64,000 bases of DNA from Cloeon dipterum (GCF_949628265.1 NC_088789.1:28141883-28205882); one strand, 5' to 3'. Positions 1 to 12,665 are shown, counted from the stretch's first letter. Notes: a model not told the origin generated them from the sequence alone. Translations and numbers: made by a program.

Positions 1-208
1 TCAGTAAAAATGCTACCGGTTTCACCAAAAGACCAAAAACTCTAACAATAATCGTAATTTTCCTAAATTTATGACTTTTTTGGCGTGAAAAGGTGATCTT
101 TTAGGGGTTAAATTTGGTAAAACCCAGAACTGGTGGGTTTTTCCAGCTGTTTTTAGCGCAAAAAAAACCGTAGTGAATTTTTGCGCATAGCAAAACTGGC
201 AAACCCTG
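1..208 (-). mobile_element. hAT-type MITE, copy A, cut by window start
   Basis: The right end reads ...gcaaaactggcAAACCCTG, the terminal inverted repeat shared with the copies at 9315-10107, 41929-42274 and 62291-62469. The internal sequence (gctaccggtttcaccaaaag, and a ggtgggtttttccagctg block) aligns with the same copies in reverse orientation. The other end lies before base 1. No coding capacity is seen. The family is assigned to hAT from the CAGGG termini and the 8-bp target duplication of the 41929 copy. Confidence 0.75.
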
Positions 209-1964
209 GGGCAGGGGGTGGGTCTAAGCCCCTTACCATGATCTCAGTATGCATATACACATTGAATTTGGGACAAATCCACTTGAAATCCGCCCAGTAA
301 AATCAATTGCTCAAAAATCGACATGTTTTTCTACCGGAAACTTTTAGACCATGTTTATCAGGCAATTTTAAAATTTTTTATCCAGTATTTTAGGGTGCAA
401 AAAGGACTAATAGGGGCAATTTCATCTAAATCTGAAAGCCCAGTGCAAACAGGGTGTACATTTAAACCATAAATGAATTTTCCTAACTGTTATATGACCA
501 CAAATTTCGGTCCCGGCGCAGCTCCAAATCCGATTCATCTAGAATTCCCGTCGTCAGCACGAGACGTGTGCAATTCGAGGATCTGGCCATAAAAGTCGGT
601 TGCCGGGGTGACTCAGATGGTTTATCCGCTCGTCTGAGCGGCGTGCGTATACATATTATATAAAATTGGCGTTCGTTACATGCTCTGCATCTCTCAGCTG
701 CATCATTACATTTCTCAATTTCCGTCGTCTTCCGCCCGCTCGGCTCACGCGCTCGGGGGCGCGTTTTAATTATCGAAGCCTGCCGGGCCGTGAAATATCG
801 AGCGCGATTAATTCGCGGCAGGTGTTCGGCGTTCAGCGCGCGGCAAGTGCATTTGCACAAAGTGGCTTGCTTTGAGCATCTGTGTCACTGGCTTTTTATT
901 TTTCCCAGTTGCCTGCCTGCCTGCTCAACTCGAAAGCATGCATACTTCATGAATCTGCACGCGAGACGAGCGCAAAATATATATATGTATGTATATATGC
1001 AGTGCAGTTTTAGTCAATTTGTCTAGACAAAGTGTTTTCTTCTTCTTCTCCTCTTCTTGCCGCTCCGAATGGAAGCCGGATATTATCTGGCTGGAAATCT
1101 CTTAAGTAATTTCAAACTCCTCCTGTTTCTGAGAAAAGAAGCTCTGTTTTATCTTTAAAACGACGGAGAATAACAAGGAAAATCAGTTTGTTGCGTAAGC
1201 GATCCCTCGCAAAGGCCATCCAGCCATTGTAAATTATTCCGCGTAAGTGATTTAGTCGGGCAAAGAGACCTCATCATGCGTGTGATCCGTGCACGGAGAG
1301 AGCGCGTTTGACATATGAGCCGAGTGTGTTAAAAAATCACCTGCATGATGTACAGAGAGTGCTAATCGTGCAACCGGGTGCAAAACACGGCACATATCGA
1401 GTACAGCAGGTTTAAAAGAGCTAAATTACTTCGTTTTAAATGGAAAGCTTTTAAAGAAAAAATCTTTATATTAGTTCAAAAAAATTTTAACAGCATTAAA
1501 AATATAAATTCCCCATTTTGAGTGGTTATAGCGGGTGATGTGCTGTCGATAAGCGATCTATTTCGCGCAGCGGATGACCACGGACGTTCTGATTGGTCAA
1601 CAAAAGGTTATATAATACCGCCAGCCAATTAGAGCGCCCGTTGTCCCCCAACTACTCCTTCAAAAAGTGGATAGTCAACTGTTTTCAATGACCGCGGGAA
1701 TTAAAAATCGCCTCTGCAATCAACAGCTGTTTTTATTTTAGGTCGAAAACATTTATTTTAAACAATTAAAAAATTTTTAAATGAATAATTTAGCCAATCA
1801 GAAATTAATTAATTCAAAAGATGTAGAAATTTGTGTGTCTGATTGTGAGCAGCACAATAAATGCGGTGTTTGCGGATTGCGTTATGGTAAATTAGTCTGA
1901 GAGCAGAAATTGCGCGGCAGAGTCGTCGTTCGCATGCGAATGGAGCAATAAATTGGGTACTCAC
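209..1964. other. Non-coding DNA, left flank
   Basis: No exon with recognisable protein similarity was found on either strand. The stretch 490-1000 is relatively GC-rich, with runs of CG and CTCT, as in insect promoter or enhancer DNA. It is followed by AT-rich sequence. Because the membrane-protein gene at 1965-2681 runs leftward, at least the right part of this stretch should be its first intron. Confidence 0.5.
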
Positions 1965-2681
1965 CGTCCACTGAGCATAAGTGCTGGCTGGGTCGACGAA
2001 GGGCCACTTGGAGGGTAGCCAGGACTTGTGCGTCTTCTGGGTGGCGGCGGGGGTTGGCGGCGGAGGCGCGAGTCTGAAGCGCCGCTCGGTGCTGCTCGTC
2101 TTGGCCGGCGTCGTGGTCAGGGTCGTCGTGCTCGAAGGACCCGCTTCCGTCGTCGTGGTCGTGGTGGTGGTCGTCATCGTCGTCGTGGTCGTCAGGGTGC
2201 TTCCGGAGGTGGTGGTCGAGCCGGCCGGGAGGGTGGAAATCGGCTCGTCAACGGGGGCGGCGGCGCTCGGAGGCAGCGGCGGCTCGGCGGTGACCACGAG
2301 CACGACGTCGGAGGCGGCGGCGGCGGCGTTGTCCGTGAAGACGGTGGTCACCGAGAAGTTGAAGGCGAGCAGCTCCGGGGCGGGCGGGGGCGTGGGGGCG
2401 GCGGAGGCGGAGGCGGGCCGCAGAGGCCGGTGGTGCGGCGTGCGGATCACGATGCTGCTGGACACGAGGAAGGGCACGATGACGGCGGCCACCACGCCGC
2501 CCACCAGCACCACGCAGATGGCCACGAGCACCGCGCTGCGGCCGCAGGCCGTCGCCTCCTTGCGGCCGCCGAAGGCGGCGGCGGCCGCCGCCTCCGAGTC
2601 GACGCCGTGGAGGCCGTTGTCCTGCTGCGGCAGGATAGTGTATTGCAGCGAGTTTTCGCCATGCCGCACCGTTTTGTACAT
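1965..2681 (-). CDS. Type II membrane protein, first coding exon (partial)
   Basis: A single GC-rich exon of 239 codons ends at a consensus donor (ACG|GTGAGT at 1965/1964), so the gene continues leftward out of the window. I chose the ATG at 2681 because of its strong context (ACCACCATG). The frame stays open to 2831, so a longer start is possible. Residues 1-48 are cytoplasmic-like, with an Ala run at about 31-36. Residues 49-77 form one strong hydrophobic helix with no cleavage signal. The following stalk is Pro- and Thr-rich, with a run of Thr at about 165-175, as in mucin-like O-glycosylated stems. A TATAAA lies 37 bp upstream of the ATG (2718-2723), which would give a very short leader. 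This layout is typical of type II ectoenzymes, but the catalytic part is not visible and I do not recognise the family. Confidence 0.7.
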
Positions 2682-4233
2682 GGTGGTGAACTGTTGCGCC
2701 TCAGCCGCCCGCTCCACTTTATATCCGGCAGCGCGGCGGGCGGGCCTGCGCACCCCAACCCCCAATCGATAGACGCGAGCGCCGCCGCCGCCGACACCGA
2801 CCGCCGCCGACCGCCCCTGGGAGCGGAACAACTAGTATAACAGAATCGACACTGGCACAATCAGCCCGATACCTGGCCTGACACGGTGACACCTGCGTGG
2901 GAACCATCGCCGCGCTATTCACACACTCGCCGCTCTCGTGTTAATCAATCTAGACATACATTATGTCCCCTGATTGTCAGTCCTCGACATCGCAAGAACC
3001 AGCCCCAAGCCAAGAATACACTCTTGTTATTTTTATCTTCGGGTAAATAAATACCGCAGCTTTGATTCAGCATGTTCAGAGTTATATTACTTGTAATGTG
3101 ATTGATTATCGATGTTTGGTGGTGAAAATCCCTTGAAAATTCCACCTCTTTTATAAAAGCAATGTTTTCAAAAATATTAATGAATTCGCAATCCTAAATC
3201 CTGAGTAATGCTATTGTTTTAACTAAGGGATGAGGCTTCAGCAAATAATGCTCACCCCAAATTTAAAGTTTTACCCCTTAAATCACCCTTACGATAGTAA
3301 TAATTCTTGTTTTTACTCATTGTGATCACATGTTAATCCTTTGAGTTCTTTAACTAAGTAAAATAAATCAAAACCATTCGTTAACCCCCCTCTTAAGCAT
3401 TTTGGGTTCGTTTGCTCATATTTAGAGCACTAGTTAAGAATTTTTTTTACCATTTATTCCCCTAAAATTAATTTAATATAAAAATTATTTATCTTTTTAT
3501 TATTCAACCCCTTTAAATCACCCCTGTTTTTTTATCTTTATATGCGAAACTATCAAGAATTGCATTAATAATTTAAAAATATGCTTGACATACTCAATAG
3601 GATCCCAAAAATGCTTAGGGGTGGTTTATGGGGTTACAATTGTTCAATTAAATACCACTGAAATGATTTATTAGAAGAAAATCGGTTTAAATCACGATTA
3701 AAAGAAACGAAAACAAGAAATTATTTCTAATAAGGGATGATCAAATTGGGGTTGAAAGATCTCATGCGAATAAATGGAACAAATCACTCAAAAATGAGTT
3801 TCTAAACCGTTTACCGTTTTTATGTCAAAAAAAATTATTCCAAAAATATAAAAATAACAAGAAATTCTATCCCGAGGGTGGTTTTCGAAGGGATAAAATC
3901 GAACGAGGGTGAGATATAGTCAACTACTAACTTTTCAGATTTTGTGCACATTTTTCCGCAAAGTTACAGCCAATAAACAAGCCCATGCTAGATTAAATCA
4001 TTTAAAACATTATTGCAATTTTTAATTTAACTTAATTTAATTTAAAAATTAAGGTTATTAAAATTTCTAATAGGTAAAAGGGTTTAAAATCTGGCATTTT
4101 TGGGTGTAAATTTCATTACATTCATATTTATTAAAAGAGTCGTCCTAAAGTCCAACCTTAACCATGAAATAATTTTGTTTATGCTGTTGTTACAAAGTGT
4201 TTAATTTGAATCTGCAATCAGTTCAATCACGAT
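2682..4233. other. Non-coding spacer between membrane-protein gene and IFT81
   Basis: The part next to 2681 is CpG-rich and probably holds the promoter of the leftward gene. 2950-4230 is AT-rich with no recognisable exons. The IFT81 3' UTR should occupy the part just below 4234. Confidence 0.5.
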
Positions 4234-7200
4234 TCAGTTTAAAATAACCAGCGTCTCTGCTCCCCTCTCCCTGCGAAAAACGCCGGAATCGCGTCGAGCC
4301 GTGGTCACGTGTCTGAGTTTCGCGGCGAAAATCCTGCAAAAAATGTTTCAGAGTGTGAGATGTGGAGAAACGTCTTTAACAGTGTTGAGACGCGCGCACC
4401 TTTCCACGTTTTCCCAGAGCATGGTCTGGCGCTCGTTGGCAGGCTCGCTGTCCTTCATCGCCCTCTGCGCCTCTTTCAGATGCCGGCCCCGTTTCTCTTC
4501 CTCAGCAATTTTCGCGTTTAATCGCTCCCTGTAATTGCGCCGCTGTAAGTGTTTCGCCCGCGCCCATATTCGCTTCCGGCGCGCATACCTGAGCGATTTG
4601 GACTTATCCCCCGACTTGTAGAAAGCCATCTCCTGGACCAGCATCTCTTTCTGCGCGTCCACCACTTCCGTTTTGGCCCCGAAGAGCGCCGCCTCCGACG
4701 CCGCCTGCCGCGTTTCCTCTTCAATTTGCTTAATTTCCTGTAATTAGAGACTATTAATCTGCGCCGCCGCCGCTGGTGAGCCGGTATTAATTAATTAATC
4801 AATCAACCCGGTGAATTCGTGCGTGCCTGCTCGATTTTGTTGCTCGCCGAGCCCAGGTTGGCGGCTGTTGCGTCGTACACCTGCTTCAACTTGTTAAAAT
4901 CGGCCAGCGACGCCTGGTACTGCTCCCTCAACGGACGCAGCTCTAGAAAAACGCCATTGAGTGGTAAATTTTAAAAAAAAAATATTTTTGCTAAAATTTA
5001 AATTTCTTTTTAATAAATTTTCATAAATAATTTATACTAATATTCCATTTTTTTAGAGCAAAGTACAAAAAAAGAAGTGGTTTAGGGGTGTCGAAATAAC
5101 CAAGCTATCGGGAAAATTATGTGCACATTTTCCGGAAAGTGGGGGTAAATTCTGGAGAAAGGGGCATTTCGGCGTTCACAAAAATGAAAATATCTCTAGT
5201 TCTAATGGAACTAGAACATTGAACTTTGTGCTAAAATATGCCCAATAAGACAGTCTACAACCTTAAAATTAAAACCATATTTTTAAATTAATTTGTCTAA
5301 TTTAAATAATTTTTTAATATCTCGAAAACAAAATTATTTTATTTTCTGAGGACGGATTAAAATATTGCCCTGCGTGTGTGACATGTTTAGAAAATTTCAA
5401 GTTGGAGATTTCCTCATTTCTTGAGTTTCAGAGGGTCAAAGGTAAAAAAGGGTATTTTTTAGTTCAGGGCGGAATTTAAAAAAAATCAAAAATGCAAGAT
5501 CGGTTGATTTTTACCGACTTTACATGTTTTGGGTCACCCCTGAGGTTAGAAAAGATCATCAGAACAGGTTATAAATCCAACCCTGGCGTCAGGGTAGCCC
5601 TCGAATGATCGATATTATTAATTCCTCTTTCTGGTCATTTTTAACGACACCTGACGGGCTCTGTATGGTTTCGATTTTCATGATCTGCACACCATTGGAA
5701 CGGCTAAGTCAAGAGCTTTCTAAAAATGTGCAATACGACCCTTTGGAAGCTAACAGGAGGCTCAGGGTACTCCCTGATATGCCCACAAAAGTGTAAAAAA
5801 ATACTTTTTAAAAATTAATTCTCTGAAAGTACGGCGTCCCGAGGCGTCTTAAATTAATTTTAAAAATTTTTTCCATAGATTGTGATATATTTTCTATCAA
5901 CCAACATTAAAAATAACAGAAAAAATCAGAACAAGGTTCTCAAACAATTTAAATTAAATAATTAAACAGCTTATAACCTTGAATTGCAGGCGCGAGTTTT
6001 GCTTTCTTCGAGGCAATAATTTGGTTGAGCTCGAGAATGGTTTTCGAGAGGGCCTCCAGCTTGCTCTCCTTCTGCAAATCCAGCTCGGTTTTGGCCGCGT
6101 TCACTTCCGCGAGCTGGCTTGCGGTGGACGAGTAGCCGCTGAGACCGAGGCGACGCTCCTCGTCTCCCAATTGCCTCTGCGCCAGCTCGTGATTACTTCT
6201 CAGAATCTCCAGGGTCCTGGACAAAACGCCGCACTCGGCCGTCTGGCTTGACAGCTGGCTGCGTTTCGCCTTGAAAAGTTCGGTGCGCGGCTTCAACTGG
6301 CCCATGTACTTTTTGAACTGCTCCTCGGTCAATGGCAGCTCCTCGCCCGGCATCAGCTGCCCTTGGATTTTCTGAAATCGTTAAATTGCAATCGTACTAT
6401 TTTATATAACTTGGGAGCGAGCTAAAATTGTTCTAAATTTCTGAGAAAATCGGCTCCTTACTGTAAAATCACGATTTATTTCACAATTTACGGAATTTTT
6501 CTTCCAAATTCGCTCACCACTGGATAGATTTCGACGAGAAGAATCAAAATAAAGCGATAAACATTGACAAAAACTGCTGTGGGGGGTGGGAAATTGATTT
6601 TCGATGGTGCTACTGCGTTCGAGTGTGCTACACGAAACAGGCCATTACGCATTGTCGTCCGACAACAATTAATTTTGTATGCCATGAAAGGATTTGCATG
6701 TGTTTTGCGGCGGGAATTTGCTGCACAGCTGCTCTTTTCTCATTTCAGTTTTAAGCTGGTTATTGTCAGAGCGCGTGTTCAACGGAATTGCTAATTAATT
6801 TCCCTCTGATGAGGCAAAGGGAGGATTAAAATGTAAGTTGCTGTCTTTTAAAGTCGTGCATTATATTTTAATCGTAAAAGCTGTTGCAACAAAGTAGCTG
6901 CGCGAGCAGGTAAAGTAGCAGCTATTATCGTAGTTTTAATTGTTTTGCATCAACAGCTCTTGGGAAACAATATTGACAGGCATTTAATGGAAAAGATAAT
7001 ACGCAAGAGAGAACAAAGAACAGAAATGCAATTTTAATTAGACTGGTAGGCAACCTGCGCCACACCCATGCCAAGACATTTGCCTGGTTTTTAATGAAAA
7101 TATGTACAATTATGAGAATTAAAATATAATATATGCGTCAAATAAGCACGAATTATACGTAATTTTAAGCCTTTTGGGTCATACAAAGCGCGATGCTTAC

Positions 7201-10200
7201 TAAAAATTCAGTGTCTAGGATTCCCTGTTAAAATTTCTGATTCTAAATTTGAATTTTCCAGGGTCACAAACCTCGGAAATGACACCAAATAAACGATTTA
7301 GGACAATTTTTGTGTTTTGATACTCAGGGTCACGTCACGGTTGGACCCTGAAGGTTTTATTTGACCTGAAATGGTTGAAATTGGTTAACCTTAGTGTGCT
7401 TAAGAAAATTGGACATGAAAAATTTTATTTCTCGCACAAAGACACAATTATTTTCAAACAGAGAAAGAAGCAGTTCTGTGATTGGCTCATAGGATCGAGA
7501 GACAGCAACGCCACAACGACAGCAAGAGCAGTTAAAGACGAAGTTGACGAAGTTTCTGAACACACCAATCGATTCTTGAGGGTCGAATTAGGTAAAGTGG
7601 ATATTTTTCCCGACCTAAAAGTGCAGCGCAACGTGCGAACTTTTTTCCCGCCAAAAATAAGAACCTAATATGCGAGAACTGCGCATGCGTCATAGTTGGC
7701 TGGATCTGACAATGAAGTCATTCGTACAGGTGGTCTCTCTGCAAGTGCTCAAACCTACTCTGACGCATGCGCAGTTCTCTCATTCATATTGTTTTGGCGG
7801 GAAAAAAGTTCTAAGTCGCGCTGGACATTTTGGTCGGAAAAAATTTCCACTTTACCCAATTCGACCCTCAAGAATCGATTGGTATGCTCAGAAACTTCGT
7901 CAAAGACGATCTATTTAAGCAAGCCAAGTCTTCCAGCAGCAAGCCGTCACTTGCGCTGCTGTCTCGACCTTAATTAATCAATCAGTGAACAGCTCATTTC
8001 TCTAATTGTGGTTGCCGGCGTTCTTGTGCCACTTTTATGCAACGTTCAAAACAAAAACCACCAAAAGTAACGTTTTTTACGTTTATATATCTTTGCTTAC
8101 ATTTTGACATAAATTAATTCGTTGTAGTATAGTGGAAAAATTGCGCAACGCTCAACAAACACTCAAATTTCCACTGTTGCATTATTGATCGTCGCCCTTT
8201 TCTTGCAACAAGGAAATTCGCGTTTGCATGGTTGCTGAAGGATGCGCATTTTTCTGCTACCAAGAAATAGATGAATTATAATTTGATCTCTCTTGTTTAT
8301 GATTTACGTTCCGTTCCGAGTGATGAAAAATACCAAGGACGTAAAAATTGTACTATATGCCAGCTTATTTGAGAAGAAACGAGAGAGAGCGAGAGATAAA
8401 TTTTACGAGGTCAATGCTCAATGCACGATAATTTTTTTTATCCTTTTTTACTATGCGAAGAAGGCCTCATCAATTTTTTCAAGGAAAGATTTTTACGACT
8501 CCTCGATAAAATAGACTGGTTCTATACTACCTCTAGTTTTGATTTCAAGGCGGCTGATTCCTTCTTGAGCTCGCCGAGGGCCTCGGCGGCCGCCTCTTTC
8601 TTGCGTCCGAGCATGGCTGCCTGCTGCTTGAAAGGGGTGAGTTTGTCGTCGGCAGGATCAGCGGCTGCCATTCTCCGTTCGAGGAGCGCATTCACCTCGG
8701 AGGAAAGAGCACGAACCTGTCAACGACCAATGGACATATTGGAAATTGCGAATAGAGCGGAAATGACGAGTACCTGTTGCTCGACTTGAGCGAGGTCCGA
8801 CCTCGTTAGACACGTTTGCGACGCCACCTCCCGCAGCAACTGTAATTGCGTTTGCCCGCTTTTCATGTCGGCCGGGATTTTCTCGTTGGCGATGTACGTT
8901 GACACTTTTTCTTCCTCCTCGGCTCGCTGCAGCAGCCCTTTGAAAGCAGGAATAACTCGCTTGCAGGCAGTTTAAAAAGAAACCCTATCAGATATTAAAT
9001 CTTCTGAAGGAAGGGCCACGGCAAGAGTGAGTGTGTGAGTGAGTGCGAACGGCTTTTGTGTCTGTGAAGATGTGCCAGCTAAGACTTTTTCTTTGTCGCC
9101 GCAGCTGCGAGAATTCCACAAAGTAATAGAATTGAATACTAGAATTCACACACAGGACTGGAAAAACTTGGAACTTTTTTTACAATCGGCAAATCAATTC
9201 TTCCATAGCTATATATTACGAGAGTTTTAGATTTTTTTAGAAAGTTCAATTATTAAAAAAAATCGAATTTTTCGGAAAAAATTTATCTGAATATCCCCTA
9301 GGCACCTTTTTTCACAGGGTTCACAAAAACCCGCATTTATTCGGAAAACCCCAATGTTTTTTTTGCGTTTTTCTGCGATTTTGCGCATTTTTTTCTGTAG
9401 CACGCATTTTTATTGAGGTTCTAAAATTCTCTCAATTGGTGACCAAAAATACGACATCAGTATGAAAGCAACTGGTTTTACCAACAGGCCTAAAAAAAGT
9501 AACACTCATGGCAATTGACCAGTTGTATATATAAACCCATAGTGTTTGAAGCTGCCAACAGATGGCGCCACCGTTAACTTAAGTAATAAATTTAATTTTA
9601 AGGCACTTCCGCTGCGATTTGAGATTGAATCCATCCACTGTGGGTTCTTCACTCAAAATGTATTCTTTTGACGTGCTGAAAACCAAAATCGTTTCTGCCA
9701 ATCGCCGTAGAGTTGTGAAAACTATTTTAGAGTTAAAAAAAATACTTCCGACGATTCTACAGCGAATGGCTGGACTGATTTTGGGTTTCAGCACGTCAAA
9801 AGAATACATTTTAAGTGAAGAACCCACAGTGGCTGGATTGAATCTGAAATCGAAGCGGAAGTGCCTTAAAAATATTTTTTTAGAAGGTATACAGTGGCGC
9901 CATCTGTTGATGGCTTCAATCACCAAGGGTTTATGCAAATGGTCCAAAATTTCCAATACTGTTTTATGAGAAATGTGACCTTTTTGGGGGCTAAATTCAG
10001 GAAAATGTGGAAAACCCCCAAAACTGGTGGGTTTTTTTCCAGACTGGTATTTTTGCGCAAAAAACCAATGATTCATTTTTTGCGCATTGCAAAATTGGTG
10101 AACCCTGATTTATACCTTTACATTTCGCGTTGTAGTGAGGATACAAAGTCAACTCTTGGAATTTTTGTAAGAGCCCCCGATTAGGATCCCGCCCGGAAAC

Positions 10201-12133
10201 TGAAGTTGTTCTTGACTTACGAGACACCCTGTATAAATTTGTTTGAAAAAAATTCCCTTTCCCATTTCATTGGCTTTAATTTATTTCCATACAAAAACGC
10301 AAATTTATTAAAATCGCCGCATTTTTCTGCTTACTCTCTCTGAAAGTCAAAACAGAATAAAATGCAAATGAATGGAAAAGAAGGACACAAAAGAAAAATG
10401 CTTGCGTCAGCGCGGCCGGGGGAAGCTGTGCAGTGCACTCTGAAAAGGCAGGCAAAAGTGCACAAATGTGTCGAGCTTCCTAGCTTTTAGCAATCCCCAG
10501 GCACATAAATATTCCATCTGGCCGTTTCCCTTTGCCGCTTTTGTACCTTGCGGAGTGACCCCGTGCGCTGCCCTGCGAGCTTCGGCCACCTGCTGCTTCG
10601 TCCTCGCCACGAACCGTTCCATCTCCACGCAGGTGGTCTGAAGACGAGCTTTCTGCTCCAGCAACATGTCCCTCTTGGCCCGCGACTCCCGCAGGGCCTT
10701 CACGCGCGCCAACAAAGCCGCATTCGCTTTCGAACCCTCCACCTGAAAATTAATTCCCAGCTTATTTTAGCCGCATGGCTATTTTTTCTATTTTTTGCTC
10801 AGCTTCCAAAAGCCTAAAGTGGAAAAACTATTTACAAAAAAAATTATGATTGGCTTCTGTGTTAGAAATACATAAAAAAAACATTTTTTCTGCGGCCTCT
10901 ATGGTGTTGAAGCCGTAAAATGTAAGCACGGAATCGTAAAAATTTGGAAAATAAACTTTTTTGTATAAATTAAATTTTAATTATCGAAAAATTATGTAAA
11001 TATTCCGACAATAAACTCGTGGTAGTCGATATTTTTATCGTTTTTACGTGGAAAAGAAACAAACGGGTATTTCACTGATGGCGCATTGCAAAATTAATTT
11101 AAAACAACTAAAAATTAAATTTTACAGAGAATTTAACACCGGAAAAAACGCTTTTTAATCAAATAACTTGTACATTATTTATTCAAAAGATACGAAAATA
11201 AAACGCAGCAGGGAAAATATTTCTAGTATTTAAATAAAGTAAAATTTAGCTTCAAAAATTCAAACCTCGTTCCCCACTGCACCTTTATGATATTTTCACG
11301 GAGAAAACAAATAATAAATAAATCCAGGAAAATAATATAATTCAATTCCCTGGGCGGTTGCAGCAAAAACAAAGAGTCATTTCAACATACGCGAGTTTTC
11401 TGCAGAGTGGCTACTTTTGCGGCCACGATCTCCCGCTCACGTTCCATCACGGCCAGATCTCCCCTGAGCTCGCCGGTGTTGCTACCGGCAGATAAAAGTT
11501 GTTCCCGTTCGCGATGTGCATCCTTAAAAGTCTCCAACAGCTGCTCGTACTGAAATACACGCGATAAAAATAACGTTTCAGCTTTAATAAACCGAACACA
11601 TTTAATTACATTCTCGAACAATTCCTCCAGATTCGAGTCTCCTCTCAGCGCTGGGGGAACTTCGATTTTGATTAAATACCTCCCCAAATACGCTCTTTTT
11701 TCAAGAGTCGGCCGCTCCTTCAGCAGCCACTCGAGTAAAGGCAAAATCGCTGATTTTTCTCCGAGGAAGAGCGATTGAGCCAAGTCATATCTGCGAAAAT
11801 TAATTTAGATTTTGCTATTAATTAATTTAAATTAATTTTCATACTCGTTTCCGCTGGGTGGTCTGTATTTCATGATGTACAGAGAATTCAGCAGTCTTTT
11901 TATGGTCATCTCACGGTTTTCAGACCTTGTGTTGACGGCTTCTTTCGACTCAATTGTGCAGATTACATTGCTTAAAATCTACAAGAAAATAATAAAAAAA
12001 ATATCTACACTCAAAAACAACAAACCTGCACAAGCTGGTCGGGTTCAAACCCATCAAATTCAATAATGTTGTAGTCCTTCTTCGGGTAAAGAGCCTTTAG
12101 CTCGTCGACAACGTACTTCAGCTGAGCATTCAT
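4234..12133 (-). CDS. IFT81: Intraflagellar transport protein 81
   Basis: IFT81 is a core IFT-B subunit that pairs with IFT74 and helps carry tubulin into cilia and flagella. Eleven exons were rebuilt: 12026-12133, 11845-11978, 11610-11790, 11391-11549, 10547-10742, 8774-8937, 8531-8716, 5978-6371, 4827-4942, 4400-4737 and 4234-4333. They sum to 2076 nt (691 aa; human 676). Residues 1-120 match the calponin-homology-like tubulin-binding head (NIIEFDGFEPDQLVQ; EWLLKERPTLEKRAYLGRYL). The rest is coiled coil with family blocks FKKYMGQLKPRT and GLSGYSSTASQL. The C-terminus (GAETLVILN) resembles the human ending. Intron 9 appears to start with GC (CAG|GCACGC); no GT in the right phase is present. 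The large introns 5-8 carry several transposons. An RFX X-box lies 76 bp upstream of the ATG. Identity is sure; the exact edges of exons 9 and 11 are inferred. Confidence 0.95.
5345..5800 (+). repeat. Dispersed repeat, about 430 bp, two copies
   Basis: This stretch inside IFT81 intron 8 matches the reverse complement of 23060-23480. Shared blocks include gatctgcacacc, a ctgtatggttt/ctgtattggttt block and a gggtattttttagttcagg block. No protein is encoded. The boundaries are approximate. Confidence 0.6.
7544..7903. mobile_element. Foldback MITE in IFT81 intron 7
   Basis: About 360 bp with long imperfect inverted ends: ttgacgaagtttctga on the left, and its reverse complement tcagaaacttcgtcaa on the right. 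The matching continues inward (accaatcgattcttgagggt; ccgcc-aaaa blocks; gcgcatgcgtca facing tgacgcatgcgc), so the element can fold into one long hairpin. A diverged relative occupies 29784-30185. It has no coding capacity; short reading frames in it are by-products of the inverted repeat. Confidence 0.75.
9315..10107 (-). mobile_element. hAT-type MITE, copy B, interrupted by a foldback element
   Basis: The outer ends are CAGGGTTCAC (9315) and GGTGAACCCTG (10107). Both flanks match the 346-bp copy at 41929-42274 in reverse orientation: the left end as cagggtt.a.caaaaaccc.c, the right as gcgcattgcaaaattggtg. The extra length of about 450 bp is mainly the foldback element at 9531-9934. It lies in IFT81 intron 5. 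Confidence 0.7.
9531..9934. mobile_element. Near-perfect foldback MITE nested in copy B
   Basis: Left arm 9531 to about 9705 and right arm about 9765-9934 are reverse complements (ataaaccc...gatggcgccac against gtggcgccatc...gggttta; gggttcttcact against agtgaagaaccc). A spacer of about 60 bp separates them. Terminal TA-rich sequence suggests a TA target. It encodes no protein; the mirrored reading frames on both strands come from the hairpin symmetry. Confidence 0.8.
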
Positions 12134-12208
12134 CCTTAAAAGTTGTAAATTCAAAGTAACGCAACTTTCCTAGGCCGTTTTTATAATGATATTTTATTTG
12201 GACTCGTC

Positions 12209-12222
12209 GTTTCCATAGCAAC
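12209..12222 (-). promoter_or_regulatory. X-box (RFX site) of IFT81
   Basis: GTTTCCATAGCAAC matches the ciliary X-box consensus RYYNYY-AT-RRNRAC at every position and is palindromic in type. It lies 76 bp upstream of the IFT81 ATG. RFX factors drive IFT genes through such sites in nematodes, flies and vertebrates. It also lies in the shared upstream region with CENP-K. Confidence 0.8.
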
Positions 12223-12665
12223 CACATTGAGTGCTTCCGCACATTGCACGCGGTGCTGCCGCCAGTTGTTCAAAATCAAAGCGAATGTTGGTCACGTGAT
12301 TTAAAGGGCACCCAAGGCGCATGCGTGTGAAAATAAAAACAGCGGTTCTCTGGGCGGTGGGAAAGAAAAGGCGCCAGAACGGGTCAAAGAAGACAAAGTA
12401 GAGACAGAAAACAGAAAAGAATTAAAGAATGGACAGTAGACAGCTGCTGGGTAGGCTGTACTGGCTCTAGTGTGTGGTGATCAACGAACACGGAGTCAAT
12501 TTCGAAGCAATTCAACCCTTCCAGGAACCTGTAAATTAATATTCACCTTACGGAAACAAAAACAAAGCAAAAAACGTATGTTTTAAAGATTCTCTGAACA
12601 ATTCAAGATACGAAATATCCAAAATTAACGGTGATTCTGATTTTTTGGTTTTGTTTTTCAGCAAA

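Noticed and set aside
1981-2840. Long open frames on the plus strand, rich in Gly, Arg and Val
   Set aside because: They are antisense shadows of the GC-rich membrane-protein exon; composition follows its Thr and Ala codons and no splice or start support exists.
4348-4399. IFT81 ending with read-through of exon 10
   Set aside because: Donor AAAG|GTGCGC and acceptor ttttttgcag at 4334 give a phase-matched last exon whose tail resembles the human C-terminus.
9579-10076. Two mirrored frames of 116 and 165 codons
   Set aside because: They read the two arms of the foldback element in opposite directions; this is symmetry, not coding.
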